64,000 nucleotides of DNA. Origin: Xenococcus sp. PCC 7305 (GTDB lineage: Bacteria > Cyanobacteriota > Cyanobacteriia > Cyanobacteriales > Xenococcaceae). This document shows positions 26,661 to 34,217 of this stretch, in pieces (the first letter of the stretch is position 1; the number at the start of each line of letters is the position of its first letter). The translations under genes and the position numbers were made by a program. Below the pieces are notes generated by a model. The model searched no databases, was not told the DNA's origin, and worked only from the letters and a program-made list of their open reading frames with translations. The stretch spans positions 20,219 to 84,218 of the forward strand of contig NZ_ALVZ01000223.1 in assembly GCF_000332055.1 (NCBI RefSeq), read 5' to 3'.

Positions 26661-27110
26661 ATGACCAAGCGTGAAGTTATTATCCCTCAGGGAATGGAAA
26701 TCCTCTATGAAAAATACCATTATTGTCCTGGTATTAAGGTAGGTAATACCCTATACATCTCAGGACAGGTAGGACGGGATGAGAATTTGCAGATAGTCGG
26801 AGGCACAGAGGCCCAATTTGTTCAGGCTTTTGAGAATGTGAAAAAAGTACTGACAGCAGCAGGAGCTAGTTTTGATGATGTGGTCGAGATGATTACCTAT
26901 CATGTTACGGGGGCAAATATTATAAGTGCTTCCGAGTCTTCTTCCGCAAAACCACAACAATTGACTATTCCCCATTTGCCATTGTTTATCGACGTAAAAG
27001 ACCGCTATTTTACGAACAAGTTTCCCACTTGGACTGGTGTTGGCGTGACAGGTTTATCCACAGCAGGATTAATTGTCGAAATTAAATGTACGGCAGTTCT
27101 TGAAGACTAA
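26661..27110 (+). CDS. Rid (YjgF/YER057c/UK114) family protein lacking the RidA arginine
   Basis: The 149-residue protein has the trimeric Rid fold: GNTLYISGQVGRDENL, a central FENVKKVLTAAGASFDDVVEMITY helix-strand, and the C-terminal strand GLIVEIKCTAVLED with the conserved Glu140. True RidA deaminases carry an arginine in a P-x-R-S/T motif; here the corresponding segment reads FPTWTGV with Trp124 in its place. A segment of ~20 residues before it (SASESSSAKPQQLTIPHLP) also differs from standard RidA. It therefore probably does not hydrolyse 2-aminoacrylate and may act on another imine or enamine of the adjacent pathway. The start codon lies 5 bases from the divergent MDR start. Confidence 0.87.
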   Translation: MTKREVIIPQGMEILYEKYHYCPGIKVGNTLYISGQVGRDENLQIVGGTEAQFVQAFENVKKVLTAAGASFDDVVEMITYHVTGANIISASESSSAKPQQLTIPHLPLFIDVKDRYFTNKFPTWTGVGVTGLSTAGLIVEIKCTAVLED

Positions 27111-27140
27111 CAATTTTCCATTGTCCATTACCCATTACCC
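27111..27140. repeat. Short tandem repeat (CCATTAC type) overlapping a gene end
   Basis: Units of TCCATTG/TCCATTA/CCCATTA follow one another. On the minus strand the array supplies the last codons (Gly-Asn-Gly) and the TAA stop of the hydrolase gene beginning at 27946. Confidence 0.7.
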
Positions 27141-27946
27141 AAAAAATCAAGTACTACTTGAGATACTTGGTCAGGAATTTGGTTCATCATACAAATCGTG
27201 CCCTCTGGCAGTTCAACCTCCTGGCTATTGGCGATCGCCTTAGCGACAAAATGACGGTTTTCCGCTTTAGCTAAACCCAATCTTTCAAACTCTTGCACAT
27301 CATCCATACCCCAAAGAATCAGTGTCGGACATTTGATCATGCCCAAGCGTTCTTCAGCTTCTAGGCAATAATGACCCACTGCCCAAACTGCATACAAAGG
27401 ATGACCAAATCCCTTCATATCATCTAAAACCCAACGATGATTTAATTCCGCAGAGCCGACATATCGCGATCGCGCTTGCCATCTTTTCATAAGATGGGAA
27501 CCATCTTCTTCTATTTTGAACCCGATATCGAATAATTCAAAAAGCTTGGCTTGGCCTTCTTTTTCAAAACCCGCGACATTGCCCAAAATAAGCTTGTCCA
27601 CGCGATCGCCATAGGCGGCAGCGACTTCGGTTGCCACAAAAGCTCCCGTATGATTGCCTAAAATACTGGTTTTTTCAATACCTAATTCATCTAAAAGAGC
27701 AATCACTGTTTTGGCATAGTCGGCAATATTATACATTCTGGGTGGTTTGTCCGAATCACCAAATCCCATCAGATCCATTGCTATGACTTGTCTATGTTGG
27801 GCAAGAATGGGCATTAACTCACGATATTCATCACTACTACGGGGGTTCATATGTAGTAAAAGCAATGGCTTCCCATCACCACCGATGCGATAGAGAATCT
27901 GACCATCATCTGTATCCAAAAAAGCTCTCTTAATTTGTTGTATCAT
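27128..27946 (-). CDS. Alpha/beta-hydrolase-fold protein without a serine nucleophile (paralogue 2)
   Basis: The 272-residue protein has a clear alpha/beta-hydrolase fold: LLLLHMNPRSS at the oxyanion strand, VIAMDLMGFGDSDKPPR after strand beta-4, and a nucleophile-elbow region SILGNHTGAF. The elbow reads G97-N-H99-T-G101, so the usual Ser/Asp/Cys is replaced by His. The acid-loop region is LILWGMDD, while the place expected for the C-terminal catalytic His (EGTICMMNQIP) has none. It is a close paralogue of the gene at 28917-29735 along its whole length. It ends the four-gene minus-strand operon, 39 bases after the BKACE gene. It may be a non-hydrolytic lyase, isomerase or binding protein. Confidence 0.85.
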   Translation of the reverse strand: MIQQIKRAFLDTDDGQILYRIGGDGKPLLLLHMNPRSSDEYRELMPILAQHRQVIAMDLMGFGDSDKPPRMYNIADYAKTVIALLDELGIEKTSILGNHTGAFVATEVAAAYGDRVDKLILGNVAGFEKEGQAKLFELFDIGFKIEEDGSHLMKRWQARSRYVGSAELNHRWVLDDMKGFGHPLYAVWAVGHYCLEAEERLGMIKCPTLILWGMDDVQEFERLGLAKAENRHFVAKAIANSQEVELPEGTICMMNQIPDQVSQVVLDFLGNG

Positions 27947-27985
27947 CTATCATTAAACATTTATTATTTACTATCAAATACTTTT

Positions 27986-28906
27986 CTAGACTAGTGCTGT
28001 GGCTCTGGTAGGTAATTGAGATCGCTGTGGTAGTTGTAAGATCTCTCTTGTTTGGGCTGGAGTTGCAACTTCGCGATTAAGAGTATGTGCCATTTGGGCA
28101 ATCTTTTCGACTAATTCCCCGTGGTGAGGTTTCCCAAATCGGGAATAATGGTGATCCCCCAAACCAATTGCTACATGTCCGCCAAGTGCGATCGCCCAGG
28201 ATGCTACTCGCATCACATCACCATTCCAACAAAGGACCAACCACTGATTATCTTTGGGCACTTCTGCAATGAAAGCCTGTAGTCCAGCGATCGTTGGAGC
28301 TGCTCCAGATGGCATAACTTCTCCAGTAAACACAAATTCCCACAATGTATTTTGCGGTAAAAGCCCCATTTCTTGAAAACAGCGAGCGGTTCGCATTTGG
28401 CCGACATCCCAACAAACTGAGGATACATATACATTATGCTTTTTGAACACTTCTAAAACAGCCTTTAAGTTCTCCCGACTATTGACATAAACTTGATCGT
28501 AGCTATTAAACTGTTTTGTTATAGGATTCCAGAAATCGACATTAAGAGAACCAAAATCTACTGGGGCCATATCCACCCGTAGCACTGGATCATCATTTAC
28601 GGCTAAGATATGTCGCACTCGATCCTCAATCTGGTTTTGAGTAATATAGCCGAGAGTCGGATGGATTAATAAATCCGTTTGCTCACGAATCCCCTGGATC
28701 ACTTCCAGATAAAGTTCCACATCATTGCGAGGTTTTCCCGTCTGAGGATCTCGTCCATGCCAATGAAAGATGGATGCTCCGGCTTTCCAGGCAAGAACTG
28801 CTTCTCTGATAATTTCCTTGGGGCTGTAAGGTAGTGCAGTATTGTCACCCCTCATAGCTATTTCGTTACAGCGGCACTCGATAATCAGTGGTAATTCCTT
28901 ATGCAT
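27986..28906 (-). CDS. Beta-keto acid cleavage enzyme (BKACE / 3-keto-5-aminohexanoate cleavage family, DUF849)
   Basis: The 306-residue TIM-barrel protein has the BKACE landmarks: an N-terminal IIECRCNEIAMRG strand, YSPKEIIREAVLAWKAGASIFHWHGRDPQTGKP with the zinc-binding HxH pair, LIHPTLGY, and a C-terminal GGHVAIGLGDHHYS loop near the active site. Members condense a beta-keto acid with acetyl-CoA and split it into acetoacetate and an acyl-CoA; the first described was the lysine-fermentation enzyme Kce. The strand IIECRCNEIA differs from the usual IITVA-type start, so this is a distinct subgroup. It has a strong ribosome binding site (AGGAGGAA) that overlaps the stop of the preceding hydrolase gene. 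Confidence 0.85.
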   Translation of the reverse strand: MHKELPLIIECRCNEIAMRGDNTALPYSPKEIIREAVLAWKAGASIFHWHGRDPQTGKPRNDVELYLEVIQGIREQTDLLIHPTLGYITQNQIEDRVRHILAVNDDPVLRVDMAPVDFGSLNVDFWNPITKQFNSYDQVYVNSRENLKAVLEVFKKHNVYVSSVCWDVGQMRTARCFQEMGLLPQNTLWEFVFTGEVMPSGAAPTIAGLQAFIAEVPKDNQWLVLCWNGDVMRVASWAIALGGHVAIGLGDHHYSRFGKPHHGELVEKIAQMAHTLNREVATPAQTREILQLPQRSQLPTRATALV

Positions 28907-28916
28907 TTTCTTCCTC

Positions 28917-29735
28917 CTAATGATCTTCCAGAAACTTACTAACTATTTGAGAGATTTCTTCCGGCTTCTGATTCATCATCCACAGGGTTCCACCTTCTAG
29001 TTCAACTCTTTTGCAATGGAGAATAGCTTCCGAGAGCCAATGTTGATTTTCCGCCTTGGCTAAACCAGCTTTTTCTAAAGGTTCTAAGCCCTTTTCTCCC
29101 GCTAGAATCAAAGTTGGACATTGAACCAAACGAAATCTTTCGGTCGCAGTAGGACAATAGTTAGCTACCGCCAAACCAGTGTAGATAGTAGAACCAAAAC
29201 ATTTTAAATCTTCGATCACACAACGATGATTTAACTCACCTTTGCCAACATAATTGACCCGAGCAAGCCATCTTTGCATTAGATGGGAACCATCTTCTTG
29301 AATTTGAAATCCTTGGGTATATCTTTGGGCAATTTTGTCAGTTTCTTCTTTATCAAATCCATGGACATTGCAAAGAATAAGTTTTTCTACTCGCTCTGGA
29401 TAGGCTGCGGCAACTTCTCCTGCGATATAACCACCTGTGAGACTGCCAAGGATACTACTGGTTTGAATTCCTAAATGATCCCAAAGTGCAATTACTGTTT
29501 TGGCATAATCTGCAACCGAATAGATTCTCGGTGGCTTATCAGAATCACCTAACCCTATTAAATCCATGGCAATGACCTGGCGATTCTGAGCCAAGATTGG
29601 CATAATTTCCCGAAATTCATCACTGCTACGGGGAGTCATATGCAATAACAATAAAGGTTCGCCCTCACCAACAATTCGATAAAGAATCTGACCATCTTCT
29701 GTATCTAAAAAGGCTCTCTTGATACTTTGATTCAT
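28917..29735 (-). CDS. Alpha/beta-hydrolase-fold protein without a serine nucleophile (paralogue 1)
   Basis: The 272-residue paralogue of the 27128-27946 product has identical length and collinear motifs (LLLLHMTPRSS, VIAMDLIGLGDSDKPPR). Its elbow is SILGSLTGGY: G97-S-L99-T-G101, with leucine where the nucleophile is expected, and the end EGGTLWMMNQKPEE again lacks the catalytic His. The two paralogues therefore lost or never had the triad in different ways, while the rest of the fold is strongly conserved. It lies second in the operon, 62 bases after the DUF3598-like gene and 10 bases before the BKACE gene. Confidence 0.85.
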   Translation of the reverse strand: MNQSIKRAFLDTEDGQILYRIVGEGEPLLLLHMTPRSSDEFREIMPILAQNRQVIAMDLIGLGDSDKPPRIYSVADYAKTVIALWDHLGIQTSSILGSLTGGYIAGEVAAAYPERVEKLILCNVHGFDKEETDKIAQRYTQGFQIQEDGSHLMQRWLARVNYVGKGELNHRCVIEDLKCFGSTIYTGLAVANYCPTATERFRLVQCPTLILAGEKGLEPLEKAGLAKAENQHWLSEAILHCKRVELEGGTLWMMNQKPEEISQIVSKFLEDH

Positions 29736-29760
29736 CTGATTCTCTCTAGTTCATACAATT

Positions 29761-29796
29761 AAACCTAAAACCTAACCCCTAAAACCTAAAATCTAA
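29761..29796. repeat. Short tandem repeat (AAACCTA type)
   Basis: Four to five variants of AAACCTA lie between the DUF3598-like gene and the first hydrolase gene, i.e. inside the presumed operon. Related copies occur near 43627-43655 and 46100-46125. Confidence 0.7.
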
Positions 29797-29797
29797 T

Positions 29798-30244
29798 TTA
29801 AGGCTTACGCTCTTCTTTAATTAAAGTTCTTTGATAGATTTCACCATTCTTGAACCAATGCCAGGTACGGGCGCGATGATTATTGCAAGCACTGAGATGG
29901 ATCATTTCGTAGATGTATGCATCGGCGATATCTTTGTAACTAAAGTAAAGGATGATGATCTTGTCGTCAGCTTCCCAAGCCTTCCCTTCAATGCGTTCAG
30001 TATCAAATAAAAGGGTCTTGTCCTTATAGATTCCTGGGAATTGATATTCTTGATATTTGCCATCAGCCCAGGTATAGCGGTTGGTTTGAAAGTAGGGATA
30101 TTCCGCATTTTCCGGGAACTCACAGGTTAGATGGGATTTGTTGGTATCGAGGATTTTTCCCTCATTGTCAACCGTTGTATAAGTACCAATCCAGTCCCCT
30201 TCATGTCGGGTGAGCGCGGGCATTTCATCTCTAATATTAGACAT
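29798..30244 (-). CDS. Calycin-like protein resembling DUF3598
   Basis: The 148-residue protein begins with a short helix and then beta-rich sequence: LTRHEGDWIGTYTTVDNEGK, ECEFP-like CEFPENAEYPYFQTNRYTWADG, and a series of strands ending RARTWHWFKNGEIYQRTLIKEER. The pattern fits the lipocalin-like DUF3598 group seen in cyanobacteria and plants; that assignment is from memory of the motif and is moderate. A good ribosome binding site (GGAGGAAT) precedes ATG 30244. As first gene of the operon with two hydrolase-fold proteins and a BKACE enzyme, it may bind or isomerise the pathway's hydrophobic substrate. Confidence 0.65.
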   Translation of the reverse strand: MSNIRDEMPALTRHEGDWIGTYTTVDNEGKILDTNKSHLTCEFPENAEYPYFQTNRYTWADGKYQEYQFPGIYKDKTLLFDTERIEGKAWEADDKIIILYFSYKDIADAYIYEMIHLSACNNHRARTWHWFKNGEIYQRTLIKEERKP

Positions 30245-30390
30245 GGGAATTCCTCCAAATGCTTATTTGCAATAAGTTTAAGTCAAATCTTGGGGAATTT
30301 CCGTTAAATCTTAACTATTATGAAATATTTCAAGCCGCGATCATATTTCTCTTAATGCCGCAATATCTTATTCTCAAATATTTTGAAACG

Positions 30391-31534
30391 TTAGCTTAGA
30401 AGAAAATCTGTAGCATCTAAATCAGCAACATCAGTATTTTCTACTGCGGCAATAAATTCGTTAAAGCCATCTTGAGTAAATCTAATCTGAGTTGTGCTGC
30501 CATTCTGAACGAAGGTTAAATCTTCAAAAGTTAGATTGGTGCCCAAGGCAAATTTATCTTCTCCATCAACATAATCTTTAATGCGATCGGTATTGCCGCC
30601 ACGAGAAATGTTAAAGGTATCATTGCCTGCACCACCAAAAAGAGTATCTAGTCCCTTGCCACCAGAGAGATTATCATCACCATTCTGCCCGAAAATCAGG
30701 TCATTGCCAGCCCCACCGACAAGAAAATCATTATTGGCTCCACCAAATAAAGTATCGGAACCATCACCACCATTTAAGCTGTCATTACCATTATTGCCTA
30801 ATATGCGGTCATCCCCAAAGCCACCTTCGACCGTGTCGTCGTCTGCTTGACCCCATAAGGTATCGTTGCCATTGTCCCCAAAAATGAGATCGCTACCATT
30901 ATTGCCGAAAAGATTATCATTGCCATCTCTGCCATTGATCGTATCGTCACCCAAACGACCTCTAACTGTATCGTTACCAGCCAAAGCAAAAATATTATCA
31001 GGATTTAAACTGCCTTCAATCGAATCATTGCCTATTGTCCCGACATTGTTAAAGTTAGATAGAATGTCGCTACCGCCGAATATCACACAAGAGCAGATAC
31101 TTCTAAACTTCCACCACTTCCTACATTACTGCCGCCAAATACCACATAACTTTGCCCTTGTCCGCCATTCCCTGCAAGCTTTGCACCAACAATGATGTTA
31201 TCAATACCATCATCATTAACATCTCCGGCATTACTTACGGAAATACCTAACAAGTCAAAATCATCAATCCCATCATTAATAACAAAGCCATTACTTCCAT
31301 CAAGAGCAGATAGTTATAAGCTGCCCTCACTGCCAACATCACTGCCGCCAAATACTAAATAACTTTCATCTGCACGTGGTGCGCCAATAAAATAATAAGA
31401 TCATCGATACCATCACGATTAATATCCCCAGCATTACTTACTGAATTACCTGAACGGTCACTCTCATCAAGACCATTAACTACAAAACCATTAGCACCAT
31501 CAAGATCAGCTAAGTTTATTGCCACTGGATTCAT
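30391..31534 (-). pseudogene. Decayed FG-GAP / RTX calcium-binding protein gene
   Basis: Read on the minus strand, ATG 31534 opens an FG-GAP (integrin-alpha-like) repeat: INLADLDGANGFVV, then SNAGDINRDGIDDLII. A two-base shift near 31390 moves the frame to IGAPRADESYLVFGGSDVGSEGSL, an in-frame TAA stands at 31314-31316, the reading goes on through LSALDGSNGFVI and GDVNDDGIDNIIVGAKLAG to YVVFGG, and another break near 31088 leads to IFGGSDILS. From there an intact 231-codon frame (30391-31086) holds about a dozen RTX nonapeptides of the GGxGxDxL type and a C-terminal cap. The original product was probably a secreted calcium-binding protein. The RTX part could still be made from the GTG at 31086, but that codon sits inside a repeat. 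Confidence 0.8.
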
Positions 31535-31579
31535 AGTCTTTCTCTTTAAAATATTAAGAGAAAAAACAAGAATATTGCC

Positions 31580-32572
31580 TTATTGCTTATTACTCAAACT
31601 TGGCACGACAATAATTTTCCCCATAACGCCTCGCTGTTCTATAGTTAATAACGCCTCGGCAATTCCTTCTAACCCAACCACCTGATCGATCGCAGGTTGA
31701 ATTTTTCTCTCGGCAACTGCTGGCAATACAAGATCTCTTAAGGTGGCTAAACTTGCTTGGTAATATTCGTTGTACCAAAGGGCAATGCCATAGAGCTGGA
31801 CATTGCGCCCAATTACTTTAATCAGAGGAATAGTCGCTTCTATGCCAGTTACATAACCATAGGAGACAATACGACCATGATTTGCGATCGCATCTAGACA
31901 ATGGGGCAAGGTAACTTTTCCACCGCCATCTAAGGCCACATTCACTCCTGCATCATTTGTGATTCTTTTCACTTCGGCAACGACATCGGTTTGACTATAA
32001 TCAAATGCCTCTGCTGCGCCTAATTCCTTCAAGCATGCTACTTTAGCTGTACTTCCCGCCGTCGCGATCGCTTTGGCACCCAAAAGCTTCACCAGTTGTA
32101 ATGCTGCTGTGCCCACGCCACCACTACCCGGATGGATCAAGACCCATTCTCCAGGCTGGACTTGTGCTTTATGAATCAGTGCCATGCTCGCGGTTAAATA
32201 GGCGATCGGTAAACTAGCTGCGACTTCAAAAGAAATGGCATCTGGAAGTACTAATAATTCTTCGGTTGGGGCGATCGCATATTCGGCAAAAGCGCCGCTA
32301 ACATGTCCTACTACTCGCATCCCAGGGCAAAATTCTGTAACGCCATCACCCACAGCATCAACTATTCCCGCTGCTTCCTGACCAAGAATATGGGGCAATC
32401 CCAGATGACCATAACCTTTATATTTGCCATAGGTTGATTGCAAGTCAGAGTTATTCATTCCCGCAGCTTTCACTATAATTCTTACTTCCCCTGCACCTGG
32501 GTTCGGAAGTTCTATTTCGTCAACCTGCACCGAAGCAGGGTCGCCATATTCGTGGATTCTTGCTGCTTTCAT
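31580..32572 (-). CDS. MDR-family alcohol dehydrogenase / quinone oxidoreductase
   Basis: The 330-residue protein starts MKAARIHEYGDPASVQVDEI, the usual quinone-reductase beginning, with the GroES-like motif LPHILGQEAAGIVDAVGDGV and the NADPH motif GSGGVGTAALQLVKLLGA. No zinc ligands of the alcohol-dehydrogenase type are evident, so an NADPH-dependent reduction of a quinone or activated alkene is likely. It is a second MDR protein in the island, not closely related to the one at 25648. It sits upstream of the RTX pseudogene. Substrate unknown. Confidence 0.88.
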   Translation of the reverse strand: MKAARIHEYGDPASVQVDEIELPNPGAGEVRIIVKAAGMNNSDLQSTYGKYKGYGHLGLPHILGQEAAGIVDAVGDGVTEFCPGMRVVGHVSGAFAEYAIAPTEELLVLPDAISFEVAASLPIAYLTASMALIHKAQVQPGEWVLIHPGSGGVGTAALQLVKLLGAKAIATAGSTAKVACLKELGAAEAFDYSQTDVVAEVKRITNDAGVNVALDGGGKVTLPHCLDAIANHGRIVSYGYVTGIEATIPLIKVIGRNVQLYGIALWYNEYYQASLATLRDLVLPAVAERKIQPAIDQVVGLEGIAEALLTIEQRGVMGKIIVVPSLSNKQ

Positions 32573-32646
32573 GGAAGTTTTGTCCTCATGGTTTACATAG
32601 AGACTAAAATATTAGCCTACATGACTTAGCAATTGATATTGCTATA

Positions 32647-32778
32647 TAAACCGCGTCCATATTGAGAACTGGAGTTTTGAAATAAAGTTATAGAGGCCTC
32701 AAACCCTGTTCCCCATTCCCTATTCCCTGTTCCCGAAACAATGACAAAAACTACGGGTTTCAAACTAGACGCGGTTTA
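32647..32778. mobile_element. 132-bp MITE-like element with perfect 11-bp terminal inverted repeats
   Basis: TAAACCGCGTC at 32647-32657 is mirrored exactly by GACGCGGTTTA at 32768-32778. Inside are a GAGGCCTC palindrome and a TTCCCTA/TTCCCTG heptamer array (32704-32735). There is no coding capacity. It fills most of the 295-base gap before the sigma factor gene. No target duplication longer than AT-rich flanks is evident. Confidence 0.65.
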
Positions 32779-32867
32779 AAAAAAATTGAATCCAAATTTC
32801 CAGTGACTCCGTATTCATATTTAGTAGTGATTCATACAAAGCGATTATCAATACTTTTAATAAGAGC

Positions 32868-33473
32868 GTGATAAAAACAGAGCGTGATTTATTTCAGGTG
32901 AATAATACTGAAGGAGAACAGACAACAGATGAAGCAATTTTTGCCGATTTTATTCGGGGTGATTCGGCAGCTTTAGGCATCTTATATGATCGCTATGGGT
33001 TATTGGTTTATCGTTTGATTTATCGGATGTTAAAAAATAATTCAGAAGCAGAGGATCTAACGCAAGAAATTTTTCTGACTCTTCAGGAGAAGCCCAACTA
33101 TAATCCACAACGAGGTTCTTTTTATACCTATTTAATGATGCTAACTAGATCAAGAACCATAGATAAAATACGTTCTAAAAAATCCCAAGGTAATTTATTA
33201 CATAATCTTGGTAAGATAAAGGATCTAATTGGCAAGGAAAATAAGGCTAATCCTATAGATATTGCCTCGACGGAAGAGCGAGAAATTCAAGTTAAAAATG
33301 CTCTGCAATATTTATCTGATAATCAAAGAAAAATTTTGGAACTATCTTATTATGAAGGCCTTAGTCAATCGGAAATTTCTGAGATACTAGAAATACCCTT
33401 AGGAACTGTCAAAACCCATAGTCGTCGGGGACTAATAATACTTAGAAAAAACTTACAAAATTTGATCACTTAA
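32868..33473 (+). CDS. ECF-type sigma-70 factor
   Basis: The 201-residue protein has regions 2 and 4 only, as in group 4 (ECF) sigma factors. Region 2 includes LYDRYGLLVYRLIYRMLKN, EDLTQEIFLTL and the core-binding/DNA-melting helix FYTYLMMLTRSRTIDKIRSKK. Region 4 has LSYYEGLSQSEISEILEIPLGTVKTHSRRGL, a helix-turn-helix for -35 recognition. It starts at GTG 32868. The anti-sigma gene follows after three bases, so the two are co-translated or nearly so. The pair should control envelope or redox stress genes, probably including the downstream NDH-2 and DoxX genes of the same operon; that last part is inference. Confidence 0.93.
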   Translation: MIKTERDLFQVNNTEGEQTTDEAIFADFIRGDSAALGILYDRYGLLVYRLIYRMLKNNSEAEDLTQEIFLTLQEKPNYNPQRGSFYTYLMMLTRSRTIDKIRSKKSQGNLLHNLGKIKDLIGKENKANPIDIASTEEREIQVKNALQYLSDNQRKILELSYYEGLSQSEISEILEIPLGTVKTHSRRGLIILRKNLQNLIT

Positions 33474-33476
33474 AAA

Positions 33477-34217
33477 ATGGCAAATAATTATGAATCTTAC
33501 AACTTAGAAGAGATTTTAGCCGGCTATGTTCTCGGTAATTTGGACGAAAAAGAATTGACTTGGCTAAATAAAAAATTAGTTGCTAACCCTCAAATTCAGC
33601 AGCAAATTGATGAATTATCGGCAACTTTAACTTTGATGCCCTATAGCTTACCGCAAAATAATCCTAGCTCTGATTTGCGTGGTAGAATTTGTGATTCAAT
33701 TGCTCAAAAAAATCAAGTAAAATATCCTAATTTTCCAAAACTCAATCCTATGGCCTGGGTAATTAGTGGTATTGCTGTGGTCAGTACATTATTATTGGGG
33801 GTTGATAATTATAGTTTACGCCAAAAACTAGCTAATAATAATCAATTACATCAACAACAAGAATTAATTGGCCTGCTGCGTCAACCTCATAATCGTTTAG
33901 TTTCTCTTCAAGGATTAGAGGAATTACCAAAAGCATCGGGAAGTTTGTTTATTGCTCCACAGCAAAAGAAAGCTGTTTTAGCTCTCCAAAATTTGGCACC
34001 TTTATCCGGAAAGAAAGTATATCGCCTCTGGGCCGTATCTCCAGAAAAAACAACTGGCTGTGCAAATTTTACTCCCGATGAAGAAGGAATTGTTCATTTG
34101 GAATTATCGAATAATGCTTTAAAAAATGCTAACGCCATTTTGATTACCATCGAGCCGGAAGCTGATACTAAACAACCCCAAGGTAACACCATTATGAATG
34201 GCTATTTTTCCCTATGA
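33477..34217 (+). CDS. Membrane anti-sigma factor (RskA type)
   Basis: The 246-residue protein has an N-terminal cytoplasmic zinc-less anti-sigma domain (NLEEILAGYVLGNLDEKELTWL), one membrane helix at about 90-108 (MAWVISGIAVVSTLLLGV), and a C-terminal periplasmic RskA domain with GKKVYRLWAVSPE and AILITIEPE. Such proteins sequester their partner sigma factor at the membrane until regulated proteolysis. The gene lies 3 bases after the sigma gene and overlaps the NDH-2 gene by four bases (ATGA), so translation is coupled along the operon. Confidence 0.9.
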   Translation: MANNYESYNLEEILAGYVLGNLDEKELTWLNKKLVANPQIQQQIDELSATLTLMPYSLPQNNPSSDLRGRICDSIAQKNQVKYPNFPKLNPMAWVISGIAVVSTLLLGVDNYSLRQKLANNNQLHQQQELIGLLRQPHNRLVSLQGLEELPKASGSLFIAPQQKKAVLALQNLAPLSGKKVYRLWAVSPEKTTGCANFTPDEEGIVHLELSNNALKNANAILITIEPEADTKQPQGNTIMNGYFSL

